DNA from: Sphaeroforma arctica JP610 | Lineage: Eukaryota; Opisthokonta; Ichthyosporea; Ichthyophonida | Length of the DNA stretch: 42,525 bases | Assembly: GCF_001186125.1 (NCBI RefSeq) | Contig: NW_014040220.1 | Span: forward strand, 21,824 to 64,348 | Direction of reading: 5' to 3' | Shown: positions 23,661 through 33,171 of the stretch, in pieces | Layout: each line of letters begins with the position of its first letter | Position numbering within the stretch: the stretch's first letter is position 1 | Translations under genes and position numbers: made by a program | The notes under the pieces: generated by a model | Database searches by the model: none | What the model was told of the DNA's origin: nothing | Seen by the model: the letters and a program-made list of their open reading frames with translations, nothing else

Positions 23661-24007
23661 GGCATCGCCCATACCAATAATACATTCTGCACACACACAA
23701 CCACTTCTAAAACACACAGAACCATACACCAGATTTACACACAAGCCAAAACAAGTACCTATGAAACGATGTATAGCTGAAGTATGTGGGGCGCTATCGT
23801 GAGATTTTAAAAGCGGCTGAATGATGATCCGACTTTGTATGAGTTAATACACAACAAATGAATCACTAAATGAAGCGAAGGAAATAAAAACATAATTAAA
23901 AGCGAAATACAAAATCATGAAACGAAGAGAATGAAAACAAAATTATGATTTGAAACGTGAATTATATCACGCATACACTAATTATAAATGATAATTACAC
24001 GCACACG

Positions 24008-24008
24008 C

Positions 24009-24039
<31 letters not shown>

Positions 24040-24040
24040 C
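24008..24040. repeat. (CA)n microsatellite at assembly gap
   Basis: An uninterrupted CA run abuts the gap, which is a likely cause of the assembly break. Confidence 0.9.
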
Positions 24041-24725
24041 NNNNNNNNNNNNNNNNNNNNNNNNNNNNNNNNNNNNNNNNNNNNNNNNNNNNNNNNNNNN
24101 NNNNNNNNNNNNNNNNNNNNNNNNNNNNNNNNNNNNNNNNNNNNNNNNNNNNNNNNNNNNNNNNNNNNNNNNNNNNNNNNNNNNNNNNNNNNNNNNNNNN
24201 NNNNNNNNNNNNNNNNNNNNNNNNNNNNNNNNNNNNNNNNNNNNNNNNNNNNNNNNNNNNNNNNNNNNNNNNNNNNNNNNNNNNNNNNNNNNNNNNNNNN
24301 NNNNNNNNNNNNNNNNNNNNNNNNNNNNNNNNNNNNNNNNNNNNNNNNNNNNNNNNNNNNNNNNNNNNNNNNNNNNNNNNNNNNNNNNNNNNNNNNNNNN
24401 NNNNNNNNNNNNNNNNNNNNNNNNNNNNNNNNNNNNNNNNNNNNNNNNNNNNNNNNNNNNNNNNNNNNNNNNNNNNNNNNNNNNNNNNNNNNNNNNNNNN
24501 NNNNNNNNNNNNNNNNNNNNNNNNNNNNNNNNNNNNNNNNNNNNNNNNNNNNNNNNNNNNNNNNNNNNNNNNNNNNNNNNNNNNNNNNNNNNNNNNNNNN
24601 NNNNNNNNNNNNNNNNNNNNNNNNNNNNNNNNNNNNNNNNNNNNNNNNNNNNNNNNNNNNNNNNNNNNNNNNNNNNNNNNNNNNNNNNNNNNNNNNNNNN
24701 NNNNNNNNNNNNNNNNNNNNNNNNN
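24041..24725. other. Assembly gap (685 N)
   Basis: Unknown bases. Nothing can be said about their content, and open frames across them are artefacts. Confidence 0.99.
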
Positions 24726-25113
24726 AACAATGCTAATTATATAGGTGCACACACCCATTTAATATCCACTTTCACACTATAGCAGTTCGATGCATTATAT
24801 ATAATTGCCAAGCAACACGCAAGGATGGCGTCTCCTTGCACGATTTGGGATCCAGTTCTTATGGGCCGCACAATACTACTGTTAGCGAAGCGCGTATGTG
24901 TTAGGCACTTCGACGTGACTGACCTGATAATTGATAGTAATAATCATCTATGAATTAAACGAGGGCGAATGCCGTCGCTACACTTGCCACGAAGACGCCG
25001 TAGCAAATACAGAAGACTATCTTAAACCTGACAGACAAAGTGAACATACATTTATTCCTTACAACATATACTTGATAATATATGCACTGTCTTATATACA
25101 CAACACTATATAC
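24726..25113. other. No recognised gene
   Basis: Sequence after the gap, with no coding or repeat signal that I can support. Confidence 0.5.
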
Positions 25114-26210
25114 TCAAAATTTGGGCTTCTTTCCCGATGCTGGACCATCCGTCATTGCAGCAACTCTATTACTTACCGCTGCCGGCTCAGTCATTGTTTG
25201 CCGGTCAGCTATCCTCTCGTTGCTCGACTTCGGAATATTTCCACGAGTACTATAGCCGACCGATATGGGTTTCCATTACCAGTTCAATGTACCCAGAACA
25301 CTTGTGCTGATCGACGTATTTTTATCGTCGCTATCTGCCCACGTGGTAAACGTTCTGCTGTACCGTCAGTGTACTATCATCCTTTGGGGTTCGACGCCTT
25401 TACTTCTTGCACAGGAGGTGCGTGCCGGTAGTGGCGTTTGATATGTTAGATTGAATTTGCCAACTAATCTGTCTTTATCTGCCCAACTACCACTGGAAAC
25501 GACACTGTCAGTTTGCAATGTCGGAGTTATACTACTAGGGAAATAGAGTATTCGCGAAAAGATCAAGTCTGTGCCATACGTGCTCGCTATTAGTTGCCAC
25601 CCGTCAGTTGATACGCCTGCAATTTTCTTCTTTTCAATGTACTGGGACGCAATGTCGCTCAACGATCTATATCCTATGTGTGTTGTAAACATCACACGGC
25701 TTCCTATCTTGCCAATTTTAATTGCAGTTGTTAAATCTGTACCTTCATGGGCACGCCCTTTACCCCGAGTAGCCATTGTTGCCAATGTTATAATATCGTC
25801 TTCGCCAGGCCCTGATGCTTTGGTCTTTTTCTGTTTCATGGGCTGTTTGATGGGTTCGTTCTCTATATCCTGCTGATCTTTGTCTCTAGAATACAGTTTT
25901 GGTGCAGCCATTAGCTGTCTCTTACTTGCACTAAAGATAGCTAAATTGTCACCACAAGCTTCACCTAGTGCCACTCTAGTCATTGTTAGTTGTATAGTAT
26001 TGGTACTAGGTACTGCAACAGGTAAAACTGATGCATCAGGTAATACTGATACATCATATGATACATCAGATGGTACCGATACCGAAACTGCATCATACAC
26101 AACAGAAATCTGAGAAATGTTAATATGGATGATGCTTCCACGGCTTCAGGCAACCTCAATATCGGGACAGAACCAGTTCTTGGTCTCTTTTTATTTTGAT
26201 AATCGGCCAT
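25114..26210 (-). pseudogene. Unrecognised minus-strand gene, decayed
   Basis: Three consecutive minus-strand pieces look coding. The first is 26210 down to about 26120, with a good start (MADYQNKKRPRTGSVPILRL). The second is 26100-25366, 244 codons, with a Val/Ser/Pro-rich start, a basic stretch (KQPMKQKKTKASG) and a folded-looking part (GSRVMFTTHIGYRSLSDIAS, GVSTDGWQLIASTYG, GSWADKDRLVGKFNLTY). The third is about 25350-25114, ending ASGKKPKF before a stop. They lie in different frames, so either short introns or frame changes separate them; no convincing splice sites were found. I do not recognise the protein. It points away from the THAP relic at 27721, so it could be the second gene of the same element or an unrelated host gene. 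Confidence 0.45.
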
Positions 26211-26850
26211 CTGATTTTTTTTTTGAAATGCATACTACACACTTTCCCACGGCGTCAATAGATCGTGCATACGGCGTGCCCAAGAATTTTTACCTCAAAT
26301 ATGGGTTTTCGAGTGTTTTATTATTATTTTGTACTCAAATTATGCCCAACGCCTGCCCAACGCCTACCCCAAAAAAAAAATTGATGATTTCAAAATTTAT
26401 CTAACATGTACCCAAGTCGTGCCCCAAGTGGCGGACCTCATGTAGCTGCCGTTCTAAGCATTGTACCGCCTACCTCATGGTACCTACGTGCTTGTATTTT
26501 CTCCTCATTTGATTAATCCTCTCAAACATACCTATCAATCATTAGCCGTCCATAGCTTACATTTACGATGGTGTAATACGTGAAAAACATTTGTTGGTTT
26601 TGGGTGTTAAAATAAAATAACATACATAATTATGTAGTACATCTGTATATATGTATGTACTAAAATACCTATAAATCCAGTACTATGGATTTAGAGTTCA
26701 GTGTTTTATGTACAATAAATTTCCACTCGTGGAGATTAAGTTTGAGATCTACATTCTGCTGCGTAGTTGTACTGAATACATTTTTTTGAGTGCTTCGATC
26801 TCATTCTCTAAACAAGTGATCGTGGTCTGTGAGACACTGTAAGTTGGTGT
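26211..26850. other. No recognised gene
   Basis: AT-rich sequence with T and A runs and short imperfect repeats (GCCCAACGCCT twice near 26345). Nothing supportable as a gene. Confidence 0.5.
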
Positions 26851-27240
26851 GTACTAGTATTTGATGGGATGGTAGCCTTCATAGTCTTCTTGATGTGTCG
26901 AGGTAAAGGATGTGCGCAGTCTTCAAAATCCTCCTTGATAAGCATCTTATTCAATAAGTATTGTTCCGCATCGTGCATCTCTTTCACTTTGATTCTAGCT
27001 AGGTGACTATTTCATTCTTCCATCGTCATTGGCACTGCATCATCGGTCAGTTGGTTCTATTTCTGGCTTCATTGCAGGATATACTTCGAATGAAAGTGCT
27101 TTTCACACATCTCTGTCCAACTGCTTGCCTGCAAACTCTTCACTCCTTTCGCTGTTTGTTAGCCGTCCTAATCTGTCTTCCACTTTTATAATTTCTCTGG
27201 ATCATTGCTCGGAACTGGTTTCTGTTTATTGTTTGCAGAT
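26850..27240 (-). pseudogene. Minus-strand decayed coding fragment
   Basis: On the minus strand, VEDRLGRLTNSERSEEFAG followed by KALSFEVYPAMKPEIEP (about 27200-27060) and then LARIKVKEMHDAEQYLLNK followed by DFEDCAHPLPRHIKK (about 27000-26900) read with normal amino-acid composition, broken by stops. It may be the upstream part of the unrecognised minus-strand gene at 25114-26210. No family was recognised. Confidence 0.4.
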
Positions 27241-27266
27241 CTTTTGTCTGAACAGTAAGTCGCCAC

Positions 27267-27367
27267 ACACACCGCCATATTGAATTTTTACGCTATGTAC
27301 TAAGTACCTATACGTTGAGCTATGGCTATGTTTATAAGCTTCCCACACGTCAAATACGGCGGTGTGC
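27267..27367. repeat. Imperfect inverted repeat
   Basis: CACACCGCCATATTGA (about 27268-27283) faces TCAAATACGGCGGTGTG (about 27350-27366) across a 65-70 bp spacer. It lies between the minus-strand fragment and the THAP relic, so it could be a terminal repeat of one of them or a small folded element. Confidence 0.6.
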
Positions 27368-30056
27368 ACACGTGCGTGCAATACTGCAATTTGATCACAA
27401 AATCGACTAAAGCCGATTTTTTTCTACAATGTACTAATTTCAAGAAAGTTTTATTTGTCTACTACTTTTACGACTGGTGAGTAATGATTGGTTGTAGAAA
27501 CAGCCAAAGACCATAGCCTTCTAAAAAATAGACAAGCCAAACATCCTCTCCCAAATTTGGGCGGCATAGCATTTTTTGGTGCCTAGCATAATTTTCTTCG
27601 CCAAGGAATAAACTTTGGCGCCAAATATTGATACCAGATTTCTAGTACAAATTTTAAAACACAGAATCATATAACACACATCCACCTTACAATACGGCTA
27701 TATAGGGGGTCTTCGCAGTTATGGTGTCTTGCGCTGTTGCCATATGTGGCAATAGAAATGGTAGTCTATTCATTGGCGAGAAGTTGTCTTTCCTTCGTTT
27801 TCCTGCGGCGAAAGACTACCCTAAGTACAGGTCGAACAAGCAAGGACGGCTTGCAAAACGGAGAACAGATGAACCACTTGGATCGAAGCATGCTTCCGAT
27901 TATTCAGTGCCGAGGATGGACTGACTGCAGGTGTCCACCAACTTTTGGAAAAGAAACGATCATAGAGTCTGCAGCGTTTATTTCCACCCCTCAGTACTTG
28001 TGGTAAAAGAGAAGGGTACGCATTCAGCCGTGATCGGCGCCACCCCTACCATGTATCTTAAGAAGTTGGCGGCCGATGCTGAGCCAATTGTGGAACTGTC
28101 AAGTAGACAGAGACTTCTGATGATACCTTACAGTGAGATCTTTGAATTGGATAGTTCACTAGGCAATCCATTGTCTGGAAAACGACTGCTTGAAACTAAT
28201 CCAACAGCAGATCGTGCACGCAACGTGAACGCTTAACTAACGAGACTATTCACATATCACGACAGCGAGAGGACGAAGAAGATCACATTAGCTCGTTCAA
28301 AGAAGTGATAGGCAAGCTGAGTTGGGATTGCATAAATAATGGACATGGGAGTTAAATGCTGATACGATCATAATGTCACGGTCGATTAAATCGGAGATTG
28401 CCTCAGTTCCATTTTTACAACGTGTGCATCTAATACTTGGAAGTTCGGATGGATACATAGATATAGTCGTTTATACTCCTTCACACACAGCCGTCAAAAA
28501 TACTTGCTATAGTAACGATGAATCTTATGTTTATTCTGTTACCCATCTTGAGAAACAACTCGGCATAGCACATAAGTACAGTACATTGCTCAAGCGGATC
28601 CGTTTTATTGAGGACACGACAGATGCACTGATACCAAGCAGTAAGCCGACTCAAACGGCAAAATCAGAATGTAATATTCCACGTGAGCGTGGGGATTATC
28701 TGCTACGTGGTGACGTCGGTCGAGAAAGAGCCGTATTTTACTACCACTTAGCCGAACAAATCGAGATGCTGGAAGTCAACCGGCACAAAGGAGATTCCCA
28801 GAAAATTCCTTTGTGTTAGCATATGCGCAACAAATGTATTCCCGTGTCCCTGGACATTACCATAGGATGAGAGAGAATATGCTTTATACCTTTCTACCGG
28901 ATAAAAGGACCCTATTTTCTCGCACTAATAGTGATGCTTTACCGGCGGACTGCATATTCGCGGGTACAGGATCCGCACATGCTGCTATATTGGGATCAAT
29001 AGTTAGCGCTAAAACATCTACATCAACGATACACTACAAAGAAACGGAAATCAAGCGTAAGTTGTTCTCACGTACGTTTGTGTACGCACTTCACCTTGAT
29101 GAAATCAACATTCGTCCAACGAATAATTTCAGCAATATAACCGGATTCTTTGGCCCGGCGCACAACAACCCCGATGCGCTTGCAAATCACATGCAAGTAT
29201 TTCTGATGACACCTTTAAGTGGGCCAAAAACATCGCTTGCTCTTATGGCGCGACCTGTAGCTAAACAGACTAGGCTTGATTTATTTTTATACACAATGGA
29301 GGCCATATCTAAGAGTCAGGAAGCAGGAGTCACGTTGTGCCCTGTAATTTTTTTTATGGCTGTAGCGTTAATCGGAAGGCCATGTGACTATTGGTGTTAC
29401 ATAATACTGATCCCGAACCACCAGGACGTCGACTTGAGTTGCCTCAGCAGCGTCTCCCGACATCTGTAAATGTAAATGGTGTAAAATTATTTCCGTTGTT
29501 TTATCTCATACACATCGTAAAGTGTATAAGAAACAATCTTGTGCGGAAAGGGCACAGATTTAGGTATCCTGAGATGAAGCGGAGTACGGGATATACTCTA
29601 CCGGAAGGCACGTGTGACATAGTTTGGGTCCGTAGATTGTATAATAAGTACAAAAACAAACTATTCTCCCCTGTGCGCATCAATCGTGTTACAGTATGGC
29701 CTAGTAATCTGGAAAGGCAACAAGTGCGGCCAGCCTTGTTGATTTTCTCGACGGAGATTACAAATGCCCTAAAACGTGAATTCGGTGGTATGGCCTCTGG
29801 TACATATTTGTTCCTTGAAATGGTACAAAATTTTATTATTACACCGTTTATAGCAGTCAGTAGTACGAAAGGAAAACATAAACGGTTGCCTCGGGCGGAT
29901 CTATTCAGACACCCAGCAGATCATCGTCTGAGAGAAGCTGAAAAATTAGCAGCGTGGCTGCAAGATGCTTGGTATGCCGGTCTGGCCAATGCTGATCCAA
30001 GCATTATTGTAATATCTGACGAAGAAGACGACGCCGATGAGGAGGAGGAGATTGAG

Positions 30057-30387
30057 GTAAGTAATAGAAAGTATTCGTATGTATTTTATTTTTCTTTTCT
30101 AAAGGTAGGATTTTATGAGTCTCTCGGATTCGCCCCAACGAAACATACCATAGTTTCTAATAGAGCGACAACGAAACACTAAATAAAATCCTTTCGGCGA
30201 AAACAGTACTGAGAGGATTATATATAGGCAATGTCTCAGCCTCACAATCCCTCAGAGTATTGCTGTTTTCACGAAGCAAACCTAACTTTACTAAAAGACT
30301 CATTTCGTTATTTACTTTTATATTTTACTATACTTAGACTTAACCTAAGCGTTTATTTACTCTAAGGCGTTAATATCCCTTTGATAG
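30057..30387 (+). other. Probable intron of the THAP relic with a short in-frame alternative
   Basis: A consensus donor GTAAGT starts at 30057, right after the acidic stretch. An acceptor TTTCTTTTCTAAAG ends at 30104, giving a 48-nt intron that is a multiple of three and open when retained. That reading runs to a stop at 30180-30182, overlapped by AATAAA (30182-30187). A second acceptor at 30386-30387 (CCCTTTGATAG) joins in phase 0 to an open segment, 30388-30678. Confidence 0.45.
30197..30273. repeat. Imperfect inverted repeat after the AATAAA
   Basis: GCGAAAACAGTACTGAGAGG (30197-30216) pairs imperfectly with the segment ending CTGTTTTCACG (30246-30273) around a 25-30 nt loop, just after the stop/AATAAA of the short reading. 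Confidence 0.65.
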
Positions 30388-30678
30388 ACCAAAACATACA
30401 CAGTAGATAGTAGAGCTAGTCACAATACGCCGCATGCAAGTGATAACAGTGGGAGTGCCAATTCAAACACCACTAGTGCAAATACTGAGAGCAGCACACC
30501 AATTACAAGTTCATCACGTGTAGAAAAAAGAGGCCGCAAGCCTCTGGAAGATGGCCTCGTGCGATACATGCTCCTCTCCTTAGATTTTAAGTGTGTTTTA
30601 CCGGGCCGTATTAATAACGACCCGATAGAAGTGAGCTTCTCGATAGCGCGTGCCATGGCTGGTGGAAATCACACCTAG
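30388..30678 (+). pseudogene. Ser/Asn/Thr-rich segment with AT-hook-like core
   Basis: An open 96-codon stretch without a start codon begins TKTYTVDSRASHNTPHASDN. It contains VEKRGRKPLEDGLVRYM, where KRGRKP resembles an AT-hook, and ends in SFSIARAMAGGNHT. Its phase fits splicing from the donor at 30057, so it may be a further exon of the THAP relic. No family is known to me for the second half. Confidence 0.4.
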
Positions 30679-31351
30679 ACATTTGTGCATATGTATATGC
30701 ACAAAGAACTCTTAGCATCTGCGCAATATATGAGATTTGTGCAAACGCAGACGGTTATCACAATAGAGATATGTACAATCATTTATTCGAGGGCTTAACG
30801 AAACGACAGATGAACTAGAAGGTCACAAATTCAAAACTTTGAATTACCTTTGGAAATGGCTTCTTAATTGCGGTCCCAAAGTAGCCCAAGCATCTCTTCA
30901 CGATTCCACCTTCCCATATGTAGCGGAGTATGTTGCACATAAGTGGATGAAGAATTCAAGAGTGAATTGCGACGTATGCATGGATACGGTGACGAAGGGG
31001 AAGGGATTAGATAAAGAGAAACATATGTTTATAAAGTACTCAAATAGTCTAATCGCTGAGTTAGATAGGAAAGGTCTTTCTTGGCCAACATCTCTGTAGG
31101 TGATGAGCGGACTAGTGTTAAATGTAGTAGATGTGATAATTTCGGATGAGAAAATGTTAAGGCAATTTAATGATTCTACGAGTGCTAGTCGTGTAGGATT
31201 ACGCGTGATCAATAATGTTATGTCTAAGCGTATTCAATCATGCCGTATGTTACAACCATTGAAGGGTCAGTGTGGGCACTGTGGTTCACTTAGGTTGGAC
31301 ACTATCGTTGCTCCAGCACTAAACACACTGTATAATATAGCATGAAATATT

Positions 31352-31765
31352 ATGTCGTTGCTATTGAATCGTAAGTGTGTAGCCACAATGGTTACCCTAA
31401 GCATGGTTAAATCTAATAAGAAGAAAGATCGGCCAACATCGGTGCGAGGAACCGAGGATGCAACACTCACTCACGATAATACAAAAAAGTGGACCACGGA
31501 GAAGTGTAAAGTGATATCGAGGAGTGTCGATGCACCTTTAGGTGGTGATATAGAGGCCTTACGTCAGCGCTGCATACTACTACAAAAGTTGCAAGCAGTG
31601 CAACTAGGTTCAGTGCTGGGTTTAAAGATCGACGATGCACGAAAATTGTGTGATCAATTAGATCTTACCTTGGGTACAAAGGTCGATATGGTAGAGCGCA
31701 TCGCACGGACTCCCAATTCTCGTCAAGAGCACGATGCGCTGTTATCAGCACTTAGAGAAGGGTAG
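31352..31765 (+). CDS. Small SAP-domain protein
   Basis: This is an intact 137-codon frame. Residues about 87-118 (LGLKIDDARKLCDQLDLTLG then TKVDMVERIA) fit the SAP motif, a 35-residue helix-turn-helix that binds DNA (hydrophobic spacing, Gly-x-K, then L/M-V-E-R-I). The first 50 residues are basic (SNKKKDRPTS). It starts just after the last P-element-like piece (31345), in the same direction, and stops 25 bp before the gypsy LTR. It could be the last exon or a second product of that element, or an independent host gene. The start Met is the first in the frame and is not otherwise supported. Confidence 0.5.
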   Translation: MSLLLNRKCVATMVTLSMVKSNKKKDRPTSVRGTEDATLTHDNTKKWTTEKCKVISRSVDAPLGGDIEALRQRCILLQKLQAVQLGSVLGLKIDDARKLCDQLDLTLGTKVDMVERIARTPNSRQEHDALLSALREG

Positions 31766-31790
31766 CGATAGTCCTAAACATACACCATTG

Positions 31791-32682
31791 TGTAAAAGTC
31801 GGTCTCCTCTAGGCTGACTATACGATATCAAGACGTTTACGTTAATAATACAATACGTTAAACGTTTAAATGCAAAATGTTAAAAATAAGTTTAGCTTCA
31901 ACCCTTGATAGTGAGCAAAAGATTAGGGGATTTTAGACTAAGACTATTGTCTATATGCTCCGCTCTAATCACTCACTACTTCGGTCTAGATTTATTTATG
32001 TTTTAGTTAATAAGACTAGATATCTTTTCATTGGACGCATATTTTACATTTCACGCCTCGAAACAACTATCTACTCAAATTAACCAATAAAATATCTCTA
32101 AGTCCAACTTAAGAAAATAAAAAAATAAAATCAAAACACCAAGCTGATGCAGTATACATCTGCACCTAAACCCCATCACTTAGTACCTAGCTCCCCATCC
32201 CATTTAAGGCATAGACGGGCACATCTAGTTGGCTGGCTAGGAGGAATCAAAACCAGGTTGCCCTAAATTGTAACAACCCTGATCCTGTCCTTTTCTTAGT
32301 GGATTATCTTTCTCTGAGATCATTATCGAATTATAACATAGGTTTGTACCAACAACCATTTCATGCCTGAGACCCTCTCTCATGGTACTCCCGTTAATTA
32401 GAGATTCCCAAAGTGTCATTTTCAGGTGTCAGATTTGTATCATTCCTATATTTTGTACAATTCTAATTTCAGTGGAAAAACCAATCTATATTTGGAAAAC
32501 CACCTAATTGTCCACAGTAGAGTCCCATACTCTACTGAGTACTATCACATGTTCAGAATCTTGAATATATCAATTCTTGTTTAAACGTATTCCAGTATTA
32601 TCAGTATAAACGTTAATATGATAATACGTTTATAAAATGCGTTAACTGTGCAACTACTATTAGGAACCCGCTATTTTTTACA
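31791..32682 (-). repeat. Gypsy 3' LTR (892 bp)
   Basis: On the plus strand it runs from TGTAAAAGTCGGTCTCCTCT to CGCTATTTTTTACA and is bounded by TG...CA. It differs from the other LTR by about 205 extra bases at 31828-32032. A run of 13 C at 32686-32698 (G on the coding strand) directly inside it is the likely polypurine tract. Confidence 0.9.
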
Positions 32683-32856
32683 TTGCCCCCCCCCCCCCGA
32701 TTTTTCAATGTTGGTTTATATGTGGTATTAGCACATCGACTCAAAAAGCTCACATGAATTGTACAAACGAAAAGAAAAGAAACGGGTTTCAATCATATAA
32801 TGGCCTCAATGCTTATGTTATATTCTCTTAGACAAAGTATACTTAGACGTTATAAG

Positions 32857-33171
32857 TTACTCGGTTACTCTATTACGTCTGGGCTTTGGTCCTTGTGGTC
32901 CCCGATGGTGGATGGGACGTCTCTTAATGACTTTTGGAGGTACGTACATTCCATGCTGTTTAAAGCTGGGAATGTATGATGTCTGTGGATAGATCTTAAC
33001 CACGTCGGGTCGCTTATTCGATGGTAAGATTGCTTCTGCATCAGCCTTATTTTTGTGTAAGAGTTTGCAAAACTTCTTATTAAAAGCCTTTAGTACATCC
33101 GGATCATCAAATGCTGATGGTGGAATACCATACTGTGCTCCATCGGCGAACTCCGTAGCGTAATATGTCAT
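32857..33171 (-). CDS. Gypsy pol tail, basic
   Basis: A 104-codon frame overlapping the end of the integrase frame. It has a Lys/Arg-rich end (KRRPIHHRGPQGPKPRRNRV) and no recognised domain. It may be the integrase C-terminal extension or a small separate product. Confidence 0.5.
   Translation of the reverse strand: MTYYATEFADGAQYGIPPSAFDDPDVLKAFNKKFCKLLHKNKADAEAILPSNKRPDVVKIYPQTSYIPSFKQHGMYVPPKVIKRRPIHHRGPQGPKPRRNRVTE

Larger units (their letters stand above)
20000..23802 (+). pseudogene. Decayed transposase-like gene with DDE-like core and C2HC fingers
   Basis: Fragments in one direction form a recognisable order. These are: a helical part (about 20258-20640, RALVKSVVQIVSPVNKRV...); VKHLQTFLKRDYRKHC (about 21320); a Cys/His cluster with KCTKAHEIRCKDC (about 21445-21487); LVILDHKQK (about 21850); FGKRGHSL; NQNSASVQSTLEGLM; LSDNAGAFSS (about 22122); RDITNLEDIYHAL (about 22290); two finger-like repeats; and a Pro-rich tail ending CIAEVCGALS. 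From memory this follows an uncharacterised protein family abundant in cnidarian genomes (DYKxH, DFAMK, DWFGKRG, DSAAV, QDNAGCYH, EDMKKAL). That family has the look of an RNase-H-fold transposase with Asp in LDxxxK and SDNA. At least five stops or frame changes are present, for example a stop at 21888-21890. The name and function are unproven. Confidence 0.5.
27721..31345 (+). pseudogene. THAP-domain P-element-like transposase relic
   Basis: P-element (THAP9-type) transposases join a THAP zinc finger to an RNase-H-fold nuclease. The start MVSCAVAICGNRNG, with FLRFPAAKDYPKYRSN, then RVCSVYFHPS and VIGATPTMYL, matches THAP (C..C, FP, CS.HF, the AVPTIF-like end). The His position of CS.HF is Tyr here. 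Next come a charged helical stretch (DEEDHISSFKEVIGKL), the 28373-28819 frame, and 28813-29469 with YHRMRENMLYTFLPDKRTLF and FVYALHLDEINIRP (catalytic Asp region). Then follow 29391-30056 with LFYLIHIVKCIRNNL (family pattern D-P-H-L-x-K-x-x-R-N) and an acidic tail DEEDDADEEEEIE. Beyond 30839, YVAEYVAHKW...CDVC...HMFIKYSN...RKGLSWPT matches the C-terminal part. The THAP part is split between frames near 27900, and later pieces carry stops, so the copy is dead. Confidence 0.65.

Noticed and set aside
23957-24782. Long open frames across the N stretch
   Set aside because: Their length comes entirely from unknown bases in an assembly gap.
24931-25431. 166-codon plus-strand frame
   Set aside because: The opposite strand reads more like protein here (the unrecognised minus-strand gene ends at 25114), and the plus frame has no motif. 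It is not excluded with certainty.
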